DNA of 12,661 bases from an uncultured Desulfobulbaceae bacterium (GTDB lineage: Bacteria; Desulfobacterota; Desulfobulbia; Desulfobulbales; Desulfobulbaceae), in contig CALZIH010000114.1 in NCBI GenBank assembly GCA_945787305.1, positions 1-12,661 of the forward strand, given 5' to 3'. Positions 1 through 7,031 of the stretch are shown one piece after another (the first letter of the stretch is position 1; the number at the start of each line of letters is the position of its first letter). Both the position numbers and the translations under genes were made by a program. A model generated the notes under the pieces. That model searched no databases and was not told the DNA's origin. It worked only from the letters and a program-made list of their open reading frames with translations.

Positions 1-3
1 CCT

Positions 4-1017
4 ATGTGTTCTGCGGAAACTCAAATAATCGGTCAATCACAGGTTTTTCTTGCAGTGCTTGAGCATGTCTCCAAGGCTGCAGAGCTAAGTCGTCCGGTCC
101 TGATCATTGGTGAGCGAGGCACTGGAAAAGAGTTGATTGCCGATCGCCTGCATTACCTTTCCGGTCGTTGGGATGAGCCGTTTTTGAAGGTTAACTGTGC
201 AACCCTGGCCGAACCCTTGCTCGAGTCCGAGTTGTTTGGTCATGAGGCCGGGGCATTCACCGGGGCCACCCATAAGCATTTCGGCCGCTTTGAGCGGGCA
301 GGTCGGGGGACTATTTTTCTTGATGAAATAGCCTCCATGTCTCAGAGGCTCCAGGAAAAATTACTGCGGGTCATTGAATATGGAGAGTTTGAACGGTTAG
401 GCGGCAGCAAAACACTGCAGAGTAAGGCTAGAATATTGGGAGCTGCAAACCAGGATTTGCCGGGATTGGCAAAAAAAGGACTGTTCCGGGCAGACTTACT
501 CGATCGATTGGCCTTTGATGTGATAACCCTGCCTCCTCTTCAGGTTCGGAAAGAGGATGTCATGCTGCTCGCAGAGCATTTTGCGCTTGGCATGACCCGG
601 GAGCTCAAGCGCTCATATTTTCCTGGCTTTACCGAGCATGCCTCTCAACAACTACTTGATTATCACTGGCCAGGAAATATACGGGAGTTGAAAAGTGTCG
701 TTGAGCTGTCCGTCTATCATGGGGAGGAGGGTGAGGTTCTTGAGGAAATGGTTTTTGATCCTTTTGCCTCGCCCCACCGACCGACAGCTACGGAGTCGAT
801 GGTTGAACAAGAGGGGAAAGGAAGGGAGCATATCCATGATCGGGTAAGAGCACTGCCAACTGATTTCAAGGCGTTTATCAGTAAGCAGGAGCGTGAGATT
901 CTCAGCCTGGCCATGGAAGAGAATAGGTTTAATCAACGAAAAACCGCGGAGGGTCTAGGGCTTACCTATGACCAACTCCGCGGATATGTAAAAAAATATA
1001 AATTGTCGGGTCGATAG
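4..1017 (+). CDS. pspF: PspF, sigma-54-dependent activator of the phage-shock (psp) response
   Basis: Bacterial enhancer-binding protein (337 aa) that uses ATP hydrolysis to open sigma-54 promoters of the psp envelope-stress genes. Like known PspF it has no N-terminal sensory domain: the AAA+ module begins almost at residue 1. Visible are Walker A GERGTGKE (36-43), the sigma-54-contacting GAFTGA loop (83-88), Walker B GTIFLDE (102-108), arginine-finger candidates R162 and R168, WPGNIRELK (222-230) and a C-terminal Fis-type helix-turn-helix (about 308-332). The W56 loop (SGRW), the contact for the inhibitor PspA in E. coli PspF, is present at the same number. The ATG at base 4 is chosen because Walker A then falls at the E. 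coli position, but only three upstream bases are visible. Its 3' end lies two bases from a convergent gene. pspA is expected just upstream, outside the window. The family assignment is strong. Confidence 0.95.
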   Translation: MCSAETQIIGQSQVFLAVLEHVSKAAELSRPVLIIGERGTGKELIADRLHYLSGRWDEPFLKVNCATLAEPLLESELFGHEAGAFTGATHKHFGRFERAGRGTIFLDEIASMSQRLQEKLLRVIEYGEFERLGGSKTLQSKARILGAANQDLPGLAKKGLFRADLLDRLAFDVITLPPLQVRKEDVMLLAEHFALGMTRELKRSYFPGFTEHASQQLLDYHWPGNIRELKSVVELSVYHGEEGEVLEEMVFDPFASPHRPTATESMVEQEGKGREHIHDRVRALPTDFKAFISKQEREILSLAMEENRFNQRKTAEGLGLTYDQLRGYVKKYKLSGR

Positions 1018-1019
1018 CC

Positions 1020-1463
1020 TCAGGCTGCCAGGGCCTTGCGCCAACCTTCGGCTTTCAAGCGATCGATACGGGCGATGTTCCAGTTGCTGATCTCCTGCAG
1101 GTAGCGCCTTGGGTCAGTTTTCTGTAATTCTATAATCTCGGTTCGTTCTTCTAGGATATCGATTTTTTCTCCTGGATACATCTCCAGCCAGCAGGCGTAG
1201 CCGTTGTCAAAAAGATAACCGGGCCGAATTGTGTCCGGATCCAGCATGAGTTTCGATACGGTCATGAACCGGGCGAGTTCCATATCGTATTCAATGATCC
1301 AGCCGTTGTCCGTGAGCATGGTTTCGGAATTTAAATCTGCCGAATCCGAGCATTCAGGACAGTAGAGTTCAGCAACAACTTCCTGGCTGAGGACATTATC
1401 CCGCATGTGAAATTGAGCGTTATTTTTTCCGCATTTACAGGTTTTTCGAATTTCAAGGCACAT
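1020..1463 (-). CDS. Small zinc-ribbon-like cytoplasmic protein of unknown function
   Basis: 147 aa, no signal peptide or membrane helix. The N-terminal part carries C9-x-C11 and C35-P-E-C38, a spacing that suits a four-cysteine zinc site; C2 and C91 are extra. The C-terminal third is charged and helical (about 100-145). I do not recognise a named family, and the zinc site is inferred from the cysteine pattern only. The start is supported by an AGAGGGG ribosome-binding site 6 to 12 bases upstream of the ATG and by a sigma-70-like promoter further upstream. The gene converges on pspF with two bases between the stop codons, so the two transcripts must overlap in their 3' untranslated parts. Its position next to pspF hints at, but does not prove, a link with envelope stress. 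Confidence 0.8.
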   Translation of the reverse strand: MCLEIRKTCKCGKNNAQFHMRDNVLSQEVVAELYCPECSDSADLNSETMLTDNGWIIEYDMELARFMTVSKLMLDPDTIRPGYLFDNGYACWLEMYPGEKIDILEERTEIIELQKTDPRRYLQEISNWNIARIDRLKAEGWRKALAA

Positions 1464-1846
1464 GGGTATCCCCTCTTTTCTTTGGTATCTTCATGGTTAA
1501 TGATAACTATTCATACTTAATATAAAGGGGGATGGCAACAAAAAAGTATTTTTTCTGTTCAAGGCCGGTGAGCTCGGTTACAATTTTACCTGAATCCGTG
1601 AGCGTTCGCCAGTGGCCCAGGTGCACGAAAGAAACCATACGATTATCTTATTGTGATATCATATGGTTGATGACAGACTTCAAAGAAGATACGCCTCTGC
1701 CGGACGCTCCGAAGGGCGAACAAGTAAAGCGTTTAAAACACTCGCAATTCGAGACTTACTTCACAGTATCGATTAGATATAAGTAAGAACAACAGCTTTT
1801 CTACACGGATTCATATTGTAGACAGGCAGATAGTATCCGGAGTGGC
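1464..1846. other. Intergenic region without a convincing gene
   Basis: 383 bases between divergently oriented genes. It holds the ribosome-binding site and candidate promoter of the minus-strand zinc-ribbon gene on the left and the leader of the DUF2207 gene on the right. An 84-codon ORF (1532-1786) and a 37-codon ORF in another frame (1663-1776) overlap here. Neither has a ribosome-binding site or a recognisable motif, and both reading frames look equally plausible, so neither is called. A TATAAG at 1778-1783 could be a -10 element for the DUF2207 operon, but no good -35 accompanies it. No sigma-54 (-24/-12) promoter is visible. Confidence 0.5.
1510..1538 (-). promoter_or_regulatory. Putative sigma-70 promoter for the zinc-ribbon gene
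   Basis: On the minus strand a TTGCCA (-35, 1538-1533) is followed after 17 bases by TATGAA (-10, 1515-1510). It matches the consensus at 5/6 and 4/6 and lies about 47 bases upstream of the ATG at 1463. The AT-rich stretch at and just downstream of the -10 (about 1500-1516, with TGATAA-like half-sites) could hold an operator, but the symmetry is weak. Confidence 0.35.
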
Positions 1847-1858
1847 TTGGGGGGAATG

Positions 1859-3796
1859 ATGATAACCTGCAGAGTGTGCATGTTGTTGATGGCTTTTTTG
1901 GTCGTACTCGTTGGCTCTGCATCGGGGCGCAGCCTGTATTGGAAGGATATGCGGGTAATGGCTGACCTGGATGGAGATGGTCGCCTGCATATCCGCGAGC
2001 AGCAGACCATAGTCTTCAACGGGGCATGGAATGGTGGCGAACGGCGTTTTAATCTGCGGCGAGGTCAACAGCTAACCCTTCACAATATTTTTCGGATTGA
2101 TTCGGCAAGTGGTCAGGAGATCACCCTGCAACAGGGCGACCTTAACCGTCTTGATCACTGGGTTTGGCATAACGCCACCACCCTGCGGTGGCGGGCTCGT
2201 CTTCCTTCCAGTCCTCCTTTCAACGCTAAGGCCATTACCTATATTCTGGATTACACCTTGTCCGGGATTTTGTTGCCGGTGGAGGATGGGTATCGGTTGA
2301 ATCACGACTTCGCCTTTCCTGACCGAGACGGGGAGATTGAACAGTTCTCCCTCCAGCTCCGCCTTGACCCGTCCTGGCAGGTGCGAGGCAACCTGGAGAC
2401 AAATCTGCAGCGAAGCAACATACCGCCGGGAAAATCGGTATTACTGTCCGCAAACCTCCTGCATCCGCTTGGAGTGCCGTCTGCAGTTGCCCGGAAAAAT
2501 GGCCGGGCAAGTGATAAAGACCCCCCTGATGCCCATGCTGCACCTGCGGCTTCGGCACCGGTATGGGTGCTTGCCCTGGTTATACTTTTGCTCTGGAGCC
2601 TGGTTATACTTCAGGGAATGTATTTCCTGACCCATGAGCGAAAAATGGGGCGGTTTAAAAAATTGCTTCCTGTCGACCGAATTAATGCGTCCTGGCTTGA
2701 GGAGCATGTGTTTTGTCTGACCCCGGAAGTGGTTGGAGCAACCTGGGATAAGAGAACAGGAGCAAGTGAGGTGGCCGCGGTTCTTGCTAGAATGGTGCTG
2801 GAAGAGAAGGTGGAAAGTCGGGTTGAGCAGGATCGCTTTCCCTGGCTGGGATTTTTAATTCCTGGCAGGTATACCCTTTATTTGAGATTGCTTGCCTCGA
2901 GGTCTGAGTTGCGCGGCTATGAGCGCGAATTGGTGGATGGCCTTTTTATTGACGGTGACAAGACCGACACCAAAAAAATAAAAAAATATTACCGTAGCAA
3001 ACGAAAGACCTTTGATCCCATCAGCAAGATAGGTGGACCGATCAAAGAGCGGGTTGCAATCCTGACGAAATCTTCAAAAAATCCGTTGGAAATGGTCTGG
3101 GTACCGACGTTGATTGCCATGGCGATAAGTTTTTTTCTTTTATTTGCCGATTTCTTTTTTAATCCGTATGAACATCTGCAGGAAATCCTCATTAACGGTG
3201 TACTGGTCTTCATCTGGATTAGCAGCCTTCTTGCAGCTGCCGGCTACCGTGCCGCAGCAACTCAAGTCAAGGGAAAGGCCTGGTTGTTATGGGGCTGGAC
3301 AGTTGGTATCGTCATGGTTTATACCGGGGTCTTATTTATCCTCGATCTCAGTTCACTGCTTGTTTTGGGTAGCGCATTTTTATGTTTCGCCCTCGTCAAT
3401 AATGTTCTCAATGTAGGCAAGACCAGAGACAGCAAAGAGGGCGTCCGTCTGCGCAGGCATCTTGCTTCTGCCCGCAGGTACTTGCAACAGGAGCTGGACA
3501 GGGAGTCCCCGAACCTTAAGGACTCCTGGTTTCCCTATCTGGTTGCCTATGGCCTGGGGCCAAATGTCGATTCCTGGTTTCGACGTTATGGCAGCCATGT
3601 TTCCCACATGGGCTCTTCGCTATCTGCAAGCTATGGCAACCCAGGGTTTACCGGCGGCGGTGGACAGTTTGGGGGTGGTGGTGCCGGAGGTGCCTGGAGT
3701 ACTGCAGCTGGTTCTTTGAGTACTTCGGCCAGCAGTAGTAGCGGCGGCTTTTCCGGTGGTGGAGGTTCAGGAGGTGGCGGCGGGGGAGGGTTCTGA
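1859..3796 (+). CDS. DUF2207 family membrane protein with signal peptide and Gly-rich C-terminus
   Basis: About 645 aa; residue numbers here count from an upstream TTG at 1847. A signal peptide (about 4-27, ending GSASG) is followed by an extracytoplasmic beta-rich domain (28-205) typical of DUF2207, an Ala/Pro linker, a membrane helix (239-261), a cytoplasmic domain containing the family-like LTPEVVGA stretch (291-298), two to four further hydrophobic helices (416-437, 447-468, 479-523), the family signature-like WFPYLVAYGLG (561-571) and a tail made almost only of Gly/Ser ending GGGF. The family is widespread but of unknown function. The start is uncertain: ATG at 1856 or 1859 (GGGGGG run 4 bases before the latter) or TTG at 1847 (GGAG 4 bases before it). 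The stop overlaps the ATG of the next gene by one base (TGATG), so the two are translationally coupled. Confidence 0.85.
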   Translation: MITCRVCMLLMAFLVVLVGSASGRSLYWKDMRVMADLDGDGRLHIREQQTIVFNGAWNGGERRFNLRRGQQLTLHNIFRIDSASGQEITLQQGDLNRLDHWVWHNATTLRWRARLPSSPPFNAKAITYILDYTLSGILLPVEDGYRLNHDFAFPDRDGEIEQFSLQLRLDPSWQVRGNLETNLQRSNIPPGKSVLLSANLLHPLGVPSAVARKNGRASDKDPPDAHAAPAASAPVWVLALVILLLWSLVILQGMYFLTHERKMGRFKKLLPVDRINASWLEEHVFCLTPEVVGATWDKRTGASEVAAVLARMVLEEKVESRVEQDRFPWLGFLIPGRYTLYLRLLASRSELRGYERELVDGLFIDGDKTDTKKIKKYYRSKRKTFDPISKIGGPIKERVAILTKSSKNPLEMVWVPTLIAMAISFFLLFADFFFNPYEHLQEILINGVLVFIWISSLLAAAGYRAAATQVKGKAWLLWGWTVGIVMVYTGVLFILDLSSLLVLGSAFLCFALVNNVLNVGKTRDSKEGVRLRRHLASARRYLQQELDRESPNLKDSWFPYLVAYGLGPNVDSWFRRYGSHVSHMGSSLSASYGNPGFTGGGGQFGGGGAGGAWSTAAGSLSTSASSSSGGFSGGGGSGGGGGGGF

Positions 3797-4398
3797 TGAA
3801 ATGGCTTTGGATTGCTCTATATGGCTGTGTCCTGGTTTGGTCAGGGGTAAACCCTAAGGATCAGGTGACTTGGTTTTTGGAGGTTTTTCCGGCCCTGGTT
3901 GGTGGTGTGGTCATTCTCTTGACCTATCGAACCTTCCCCCTCACATCCCTCACCTATGGCCTGATCCTTGTCCATTGCCTTATTCTGATGGTGGGAGCTC
4001 ACTACACCTATGCCGAGGTCCCCCTTTTTACCTGGCTGCAGGAGGCCTTACATATGGACCGTAATAATTATGACAAGGTGGGGCATCTTGCCCAGGGGTT
4101 TGTGCCGGCTATAATAGCCCGGGAGTTGCTGATACGGAAAAATGTGGTCAACGGTTCGGCCTGGCAAAATTTTTTCATCATTTGTTTCTGCTTGGCTTTC
4201 AGTGCCTTTTACGAACTCATTGAATGGTGGGTTGCCCTGATAAGCGACAGCGGAGCCGAGGCCTTTCTCGGTACGCAGGGTTATGTTTGGGACACGCAGT
4301 CAGATATGGCCATGGCCCTTTTGGGTTCGATTGCCGCCTTGTCGTTGCTCCACCGGGTGCATGATCGACAACTGAACGCAGGTATAACCACAGGCTAA
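3796..4398 (+). CDS. DUF2238 (YjdF-like) inner-membrane protein
   Basis: 200 aa with about six membrane helices (4-20, 28-45, 52-70, 97-113, 123-146, 170-187). Conserved DUF2238 motifs are visible: HYTYAEVP (69-76), the NNYDKVGHLAQGF stretch (90-102), YELIEWW (139-145) and GTQGYVWDTQSDM (159-171). The acidic and His residues near the membrane faces suggest a metal or proton role, but no function is established for the family; E. coli YjdF is the familiar member. The ATG overlaps the DUF2207 stop by one base, and the next gene's ribosome-binding site begins at this gene's stop codon, so this is the middle gene of a tight operon. Confidence 0.88.
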   Translation: MKWLWIALYGCVLVWSGVNPKDQVTWFLEVFPALVGGVVILLTYRTFPLTSLTYGLILVHCLILMVGAHYTYAEVPLFTWLQEALHMDRNNYDKVGHLAQGFVPAIIARELLIRKNVVNGSAWQNFFIICFCLAFSAFYELIEWWVALISDSGAEAFLGTQGYVWDTQSDMAMALLGSIAALSLLHRVHDRQLNAGITTG

Positions 4399-4415
4399 AG
4401 AGGGGGGCTTCAATG
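4397..4415 (+). promoter_or_regulatory. Strong ribosome-binding site and ATG in a different frame from the downstream long ORF
   Basis: AAAGAGGGGGG (4397-4407) lies five bases before ATG 4413. That frame begins MGIVSWVSGVKRKYQKQ and then diverges from the coiled-coil protein, whose own frame is blocked upstream by TGA at 4441-4443 and offers only GTG 4465. A +1 shift just before 4465 would join the two parts. This site therefore probably marks the real start of the gene annotated from 4465. Confidence 0.6.
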
Positions 4416-4464
4416 GGTATTGTTTCGTGGGTATCTGGGGTGAAGAGAAAGTATCAGAAACAGC

Positions 4465-5388
4465 GTGTCCTTGCTGCAAGCAATCATAGAAATGGCCGTC
4501 GACACAGCAGACCCAACCATCAGGCAGGTTGGCAGATACCGGAAGGCGCTGCGGGAACCGGTCATGTCGGCAATGGGATACTGTACCAGCCTGGTAGAAT
4601 CGATTCCCGGCCCGGTTCGTTTAAGCCGCAGCAGGTATTATGCCGACCCTTTGGTCAAAGCCGTTTTTGTTTCGGCCGAACAGATGATCGATCTGCTTCA
4701 ATCGGCAGTACAAAACGAATCGCTACCAAAAGGACCAAATGGGGATGAGGTGGTCGCCCTCCTGACCATGGCTAAAACTGAGCGGACCATTTACACTCAT
4801 GCACAACAAAACGATATGATGGTTGGTGACGTTGCAAAACGGACAATCAACTTTATCGATCACCGGGTCGTTGCTCTTGCTCCCAGCCAGGAAATGACCC
4901 AAAAAGGGCTTGAGCATCGAGCTGTTGAAGTCATGGCAACGGTAGCGATGGAAAAAATTTCTACCCTTCGCAGTGAGATTGCAGAATTGCGGGAACATAA
5001 AATACATCTGCAGTCAATGCGCAGAATCCTCCGGGGACGTAACCACGCCATTGATTTGTTTGCCCAACCCTCTTATGAGAGCAAGCACAAAATAGACCAG
5101 CTCAACGAGCAACTCGCTCGGTTGGAAGCTGAGCTTGAAGCGGCAGGGAATAAGCTTGCAACACCATCCGATGCTCTTGGTATTCTTACCCAAACAATGG
5201 AGGGCATAAGTGAATCACTGGTTCTGCGCCAACAGAGCCTGCGTATCGATTGGAAAAATGTGATGCTGGGGACCCGTGCAGATGATGAGGGGAATGACAT
5301 CTCCCTGGCAGAGCTTACCCTTGGAGAGGATCTACAGCGCTGGGCAGTCATGGTGAAATTTCGACCCGAGGATGTAGAAGAGGGATAA
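4465..5388 (+). CDS. Coiled-coil protein of unknown function, probable frameshifted 5' end
   Basis: 307 aa from GTG 4465, soluble, no signal peptide. Residues 15-60 contain an RQVGRYRKAL stretch and an SIPGPVRLSR stretch, followed by YADPLVKAVF. The middle is mixed helix, and two coiled-coil segments are likely at about 160-190 and 205-230 (regular Leu/Glu/Arg heptads). The C-terminus is acidic (EDVEEG). I do not recognise a named family or an active site. The GTG has only a poor, distant purine stretch upstream, whereas ATG 4413 in another frame has an excellent ribosome-binding site. A one-base shift would give a 17-residue basic amphipathic N-terminal extension ending KRKYQKQ and then flow into this protein. 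The gene follows the two DUF membrane-protein genes with no room for a terminator, so it is likely the third gene of their operon and may act at the inner face of the membrane. Confidence 0.75.
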   Translation: MSLLQAIIEMAVDTADPTIRQVGRYRKALREPVMSAMGYCTSLVESIPGPVRLSRSRYYADPLVKAVFVSAEQMIDLLQSAVQNESLPKGPNGDEVVALLTMAKTERTIYTHAQQNDMMVGDVAKRTINFIDHRVVALAPSQEMTQKGLEHRAVEVMATVAMEKISTLRSEIAELREHKIHLQSMRRILRGRNHAIDLFAQPSYESKHKIDQLNEQLARLEAELEAAGNKLATPSDALGILTQTMEGISESLVLRQQSLRIDWKNVMLGTRADDEGNDISLAELTLGEDLQRWAVMVKFRPEDVEEG

Positions 5389-5619
5389 TCTTTCTTTGCT
5401 GGTTATGTCAGATGCGTTTCTTGCGTGAAAAATTTGCCGGTGCGGCAGCTATTAATGGAGCCTGGTATACATTTCTTTATAGTGTTAAAATTATTACAAG
5501 TTGTTTGTTCTTTGGTAACCACGGGCGATGGGCGCTGAGCAAATGTGCAGCTTCTCCTGCTGACGTGTAATCATTGTTCGTGGTTTTTCATTTTTTCTGT
5601 CCGGAAGAGGTGAGGCGCT

Positions 5620-6579
5620 ATGCATATCGTTATCCTTGGAGCGGGAGCTATTGGTCGACTGTTTGGAGTCTATTTCAGTCGGGGCGGGCACCAGGTGACG
5701 CTGGTTGATCCGGATCGTTCTGTGGTGGACTCCATAAATGAGCAAGGTCTGGGGTTCATCGAGCAGGGAGCTGCAGATTCTGATGCGGTAGTTTATCATC
5801 CAGCCAGTGCAGTTCAAGATGCTGGAGTGATTAACGAATCCGACTTGACCCTGCTTGCCGTTAAATCCTTTGATACACTGACAGCCGTTCAGGCTGCATC
5901 CCACCTCATCAACAATACTGCGCCGATTGTGACCCTGCAGACCGGACTGGGTAACTTTGAACAACTGGACCAGGTGGTCGATAAACAATCGATTATTGGT
6001 GGCTTTACCTTTATGGCTGCTGCAGCACTAGGCGAGGGAGTTGTTCTCGCGGGTGGGGTCGGCAAAACCTATCTGGGCGAGATAAGCGGTAGCAAGAGTG
6101 CAAGGGTAGATGCACTGGCAGAGATGTTTACTGCCTGTGATTTGACCTGTACCCCGGTACAGCGGATAATCGGCCGCCTCTGGAGCAAGGTGATCGTTTA
6201 TTCTGCGATAAACGCGGTTTCCGCCGTGTTGGAGGTGAAAAACGGTAATCTTCTTGAGAGCATGGAGTCTGTTACCCTGATGAAGCGGCTTGTTGATGAG
6301 GGACAACAGGTTGCCTTGGCCCATACCGTAGATCTGGTATTTCCTGACTTATACCAATTGCTTTTTGATGCCTGTCGACGGACAGATCAGAACATTTCCT
6401 CCATGCTGCAGGATGTCCTCAATGGTCATCGAACGGAAATAGATGCCCAGTGTGGAGCCCTTGTCCAATTTGGAACACAGGGCGCGACAGCTACACCAAC
6501 CCAGCAGGCCATGGTTGAGCTGGTCAAGCTCAGGGAAAAAAAGGCTGCCGGAATCTGGGCTGTGGAGGGTGAGAGATGA
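5620..6579 (+). CDS. Ketopantoate reductase (PanE/ApbA) family NAD(P)H-dependent reductase
   Basis: 319 aa, the usual family length. N-terminal Rossmann fold with GAGAIG (7-12) and VKSFDT (81-86), then the all-helical C-terminal domain. The expected catalytic Lys is present in WSKVIVYSAIN (K190), together with N198, a Ser at 260-261 and the Glu of RTEID (E273). Two substrate-pocket Asn residues of E. coli PanE appear changed: QNG reads QTG (T108), and the Asn four residues after the Lys is Tyr (Y194). The fold and cofactor are clear, but ketopantoate as substrate is doubtful. The ATG has AGAGGTGAGG just upstream. The 231-base gap before it (5389-5619) shows no gene. The stop overlaps the stress-protein gene as ATGA, so this is probably the first gene of a three-gene operon. 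Confidence 0.85.
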   Translation: MHIVILGAGAIGRLFGVYFSRGGHQVTLVDPDRSVVDSINEQGLGFIEQGAADSDAVVYHPASAVQDAGVINESDLTLLAVKSFDTLTAVQAASHLINNTAPIVTLQTGLGNFEQLDQVVDKQSIIGGFTFMAAAALGEGVVLAGGVGKTYLGEISGSKSARVDALAEMFTACDLTCTPVQRIIGRLWSKVIVYSAINAVSAVLEVKNGNLLESMESVTLMKRLVDEGQQVALAHTVDLVFPDLYQLLFDACRRTDQNISSMLQDVLNGHRTEIDAQCGALVQFGTQGATATPTQQAMVELVKLREKKAAGIWAVEGER

Positions 6580-7031
6580 ACGACTGGAAAAATATTCTCA
6601 TCACCGTTGATGACACCCCGACCTCGGATCGGGGACTTGCGTATGCCGGAAATATTATCGGTAACCTGCAAGGTGTTCAGGTCTGCCTGCTGCACATTTA
6701 TCCAGAGCCGCCCCCGGATTATTATCGTCTCGGAGGTTCTCTTGCCGACTATCAACAGCAACGGGAACAACGGGCGGCAGCGCTGCTGGATCGATCAGCA
6801 ACAATGCTTGCTGCCTGTGGTGTTTCTGCAGGTGATATCAGGCGGGATGTGCGCATGGCTGAGAAGTCGACCATCAGTAAGGCCATCATCGCAGTCCAGC
6901 AAGAGGGCGCATTCGGCACCGTTGTCGTCGGTAAGAGAGGTGTTTCCAAAGCCGAAGAGTTCCTGTTCGGTTCCATTTCAAACGCGCTGGTCCATCATAC
7001 GCATAATTGTACGGTCTGGGTGGTTGGCTGA
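6576..7031 (+). CDS. Universal stress protein (UspA family), ATP-binding type
   Basis: 151 aa, single Usp domain. It begins with the beta1 strand NILITVDDT (D12), and the C-terminal nucleotide motif G-2x-G-9x-G-S is complete (G119, G122, G132, S133), followed by a hydrophobic strand (VWVV). This marks the ATP-binding (MJ0577-like) rather than the non-binding UspA subgroup. Such proteins usually act as dimers that sense adenylate state or modulate partner proteins in the cytoplasm. The ATG overlaps the reductase stop by four bases (ATGA), and its own stop TGA shares one base with the ATG of the kinase-like gene. This suggests the three products are made together, and the kinase-like protein may be a functional partner (inference). 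Confidence 0.93.
   Translation: MNDWKNILITVDDTPTSDRGLAYAGNIIGNLQGVQVCLLHIYPEPPPDYYRLGGSLADYQQQREQRAAALLDRSATMLAACGVSAGDIRRDVRMAEKSTISKAIIAVQQEGAFGTVVVGKRGVSKAEEFLFGSISNALVHHTHNCTVWVVG

Noticed and set aside
1498..1520. Fur-box-like TGATAA repeat upstream of the zinc-ribbon gene
   Set aside because: Only one half-site is close to the 7-1-7 consensus; the other matches poorly and the region is simply AT-rich.
1532..1786. 84-codon ORF on the + strand in the gap before the DUF2207 gene
   Set aside because: No ribosome-binding site, no recognisable motif, and a second frame (1663-1776) looks just as protein-like; the -35 of the opposite gene overlaps its start.
2235..2558. Minus-strand ORF of 107 codons inside the DUF2207 gene
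   Set aside because: Low-complexity shadow of the sense frame with no start signal; the sense strand carries a recognised family.
4413..4748. 111-codon ORF overlapping the coiled-coil gene
   Set aside because: After the first 17 codons it is Pro/Gly/Arg-rich out-of-frame sequence; only its start region is thought to be real, as the displaced N-terminus of the neighbour.
5389..5619. Promoter for the reductase operon (TAAAAT at 5486-5491)
   Set aside because: A -10-like hexamer is present but no acceptable -35 lies 16-18 bases upstream, so it is not called.
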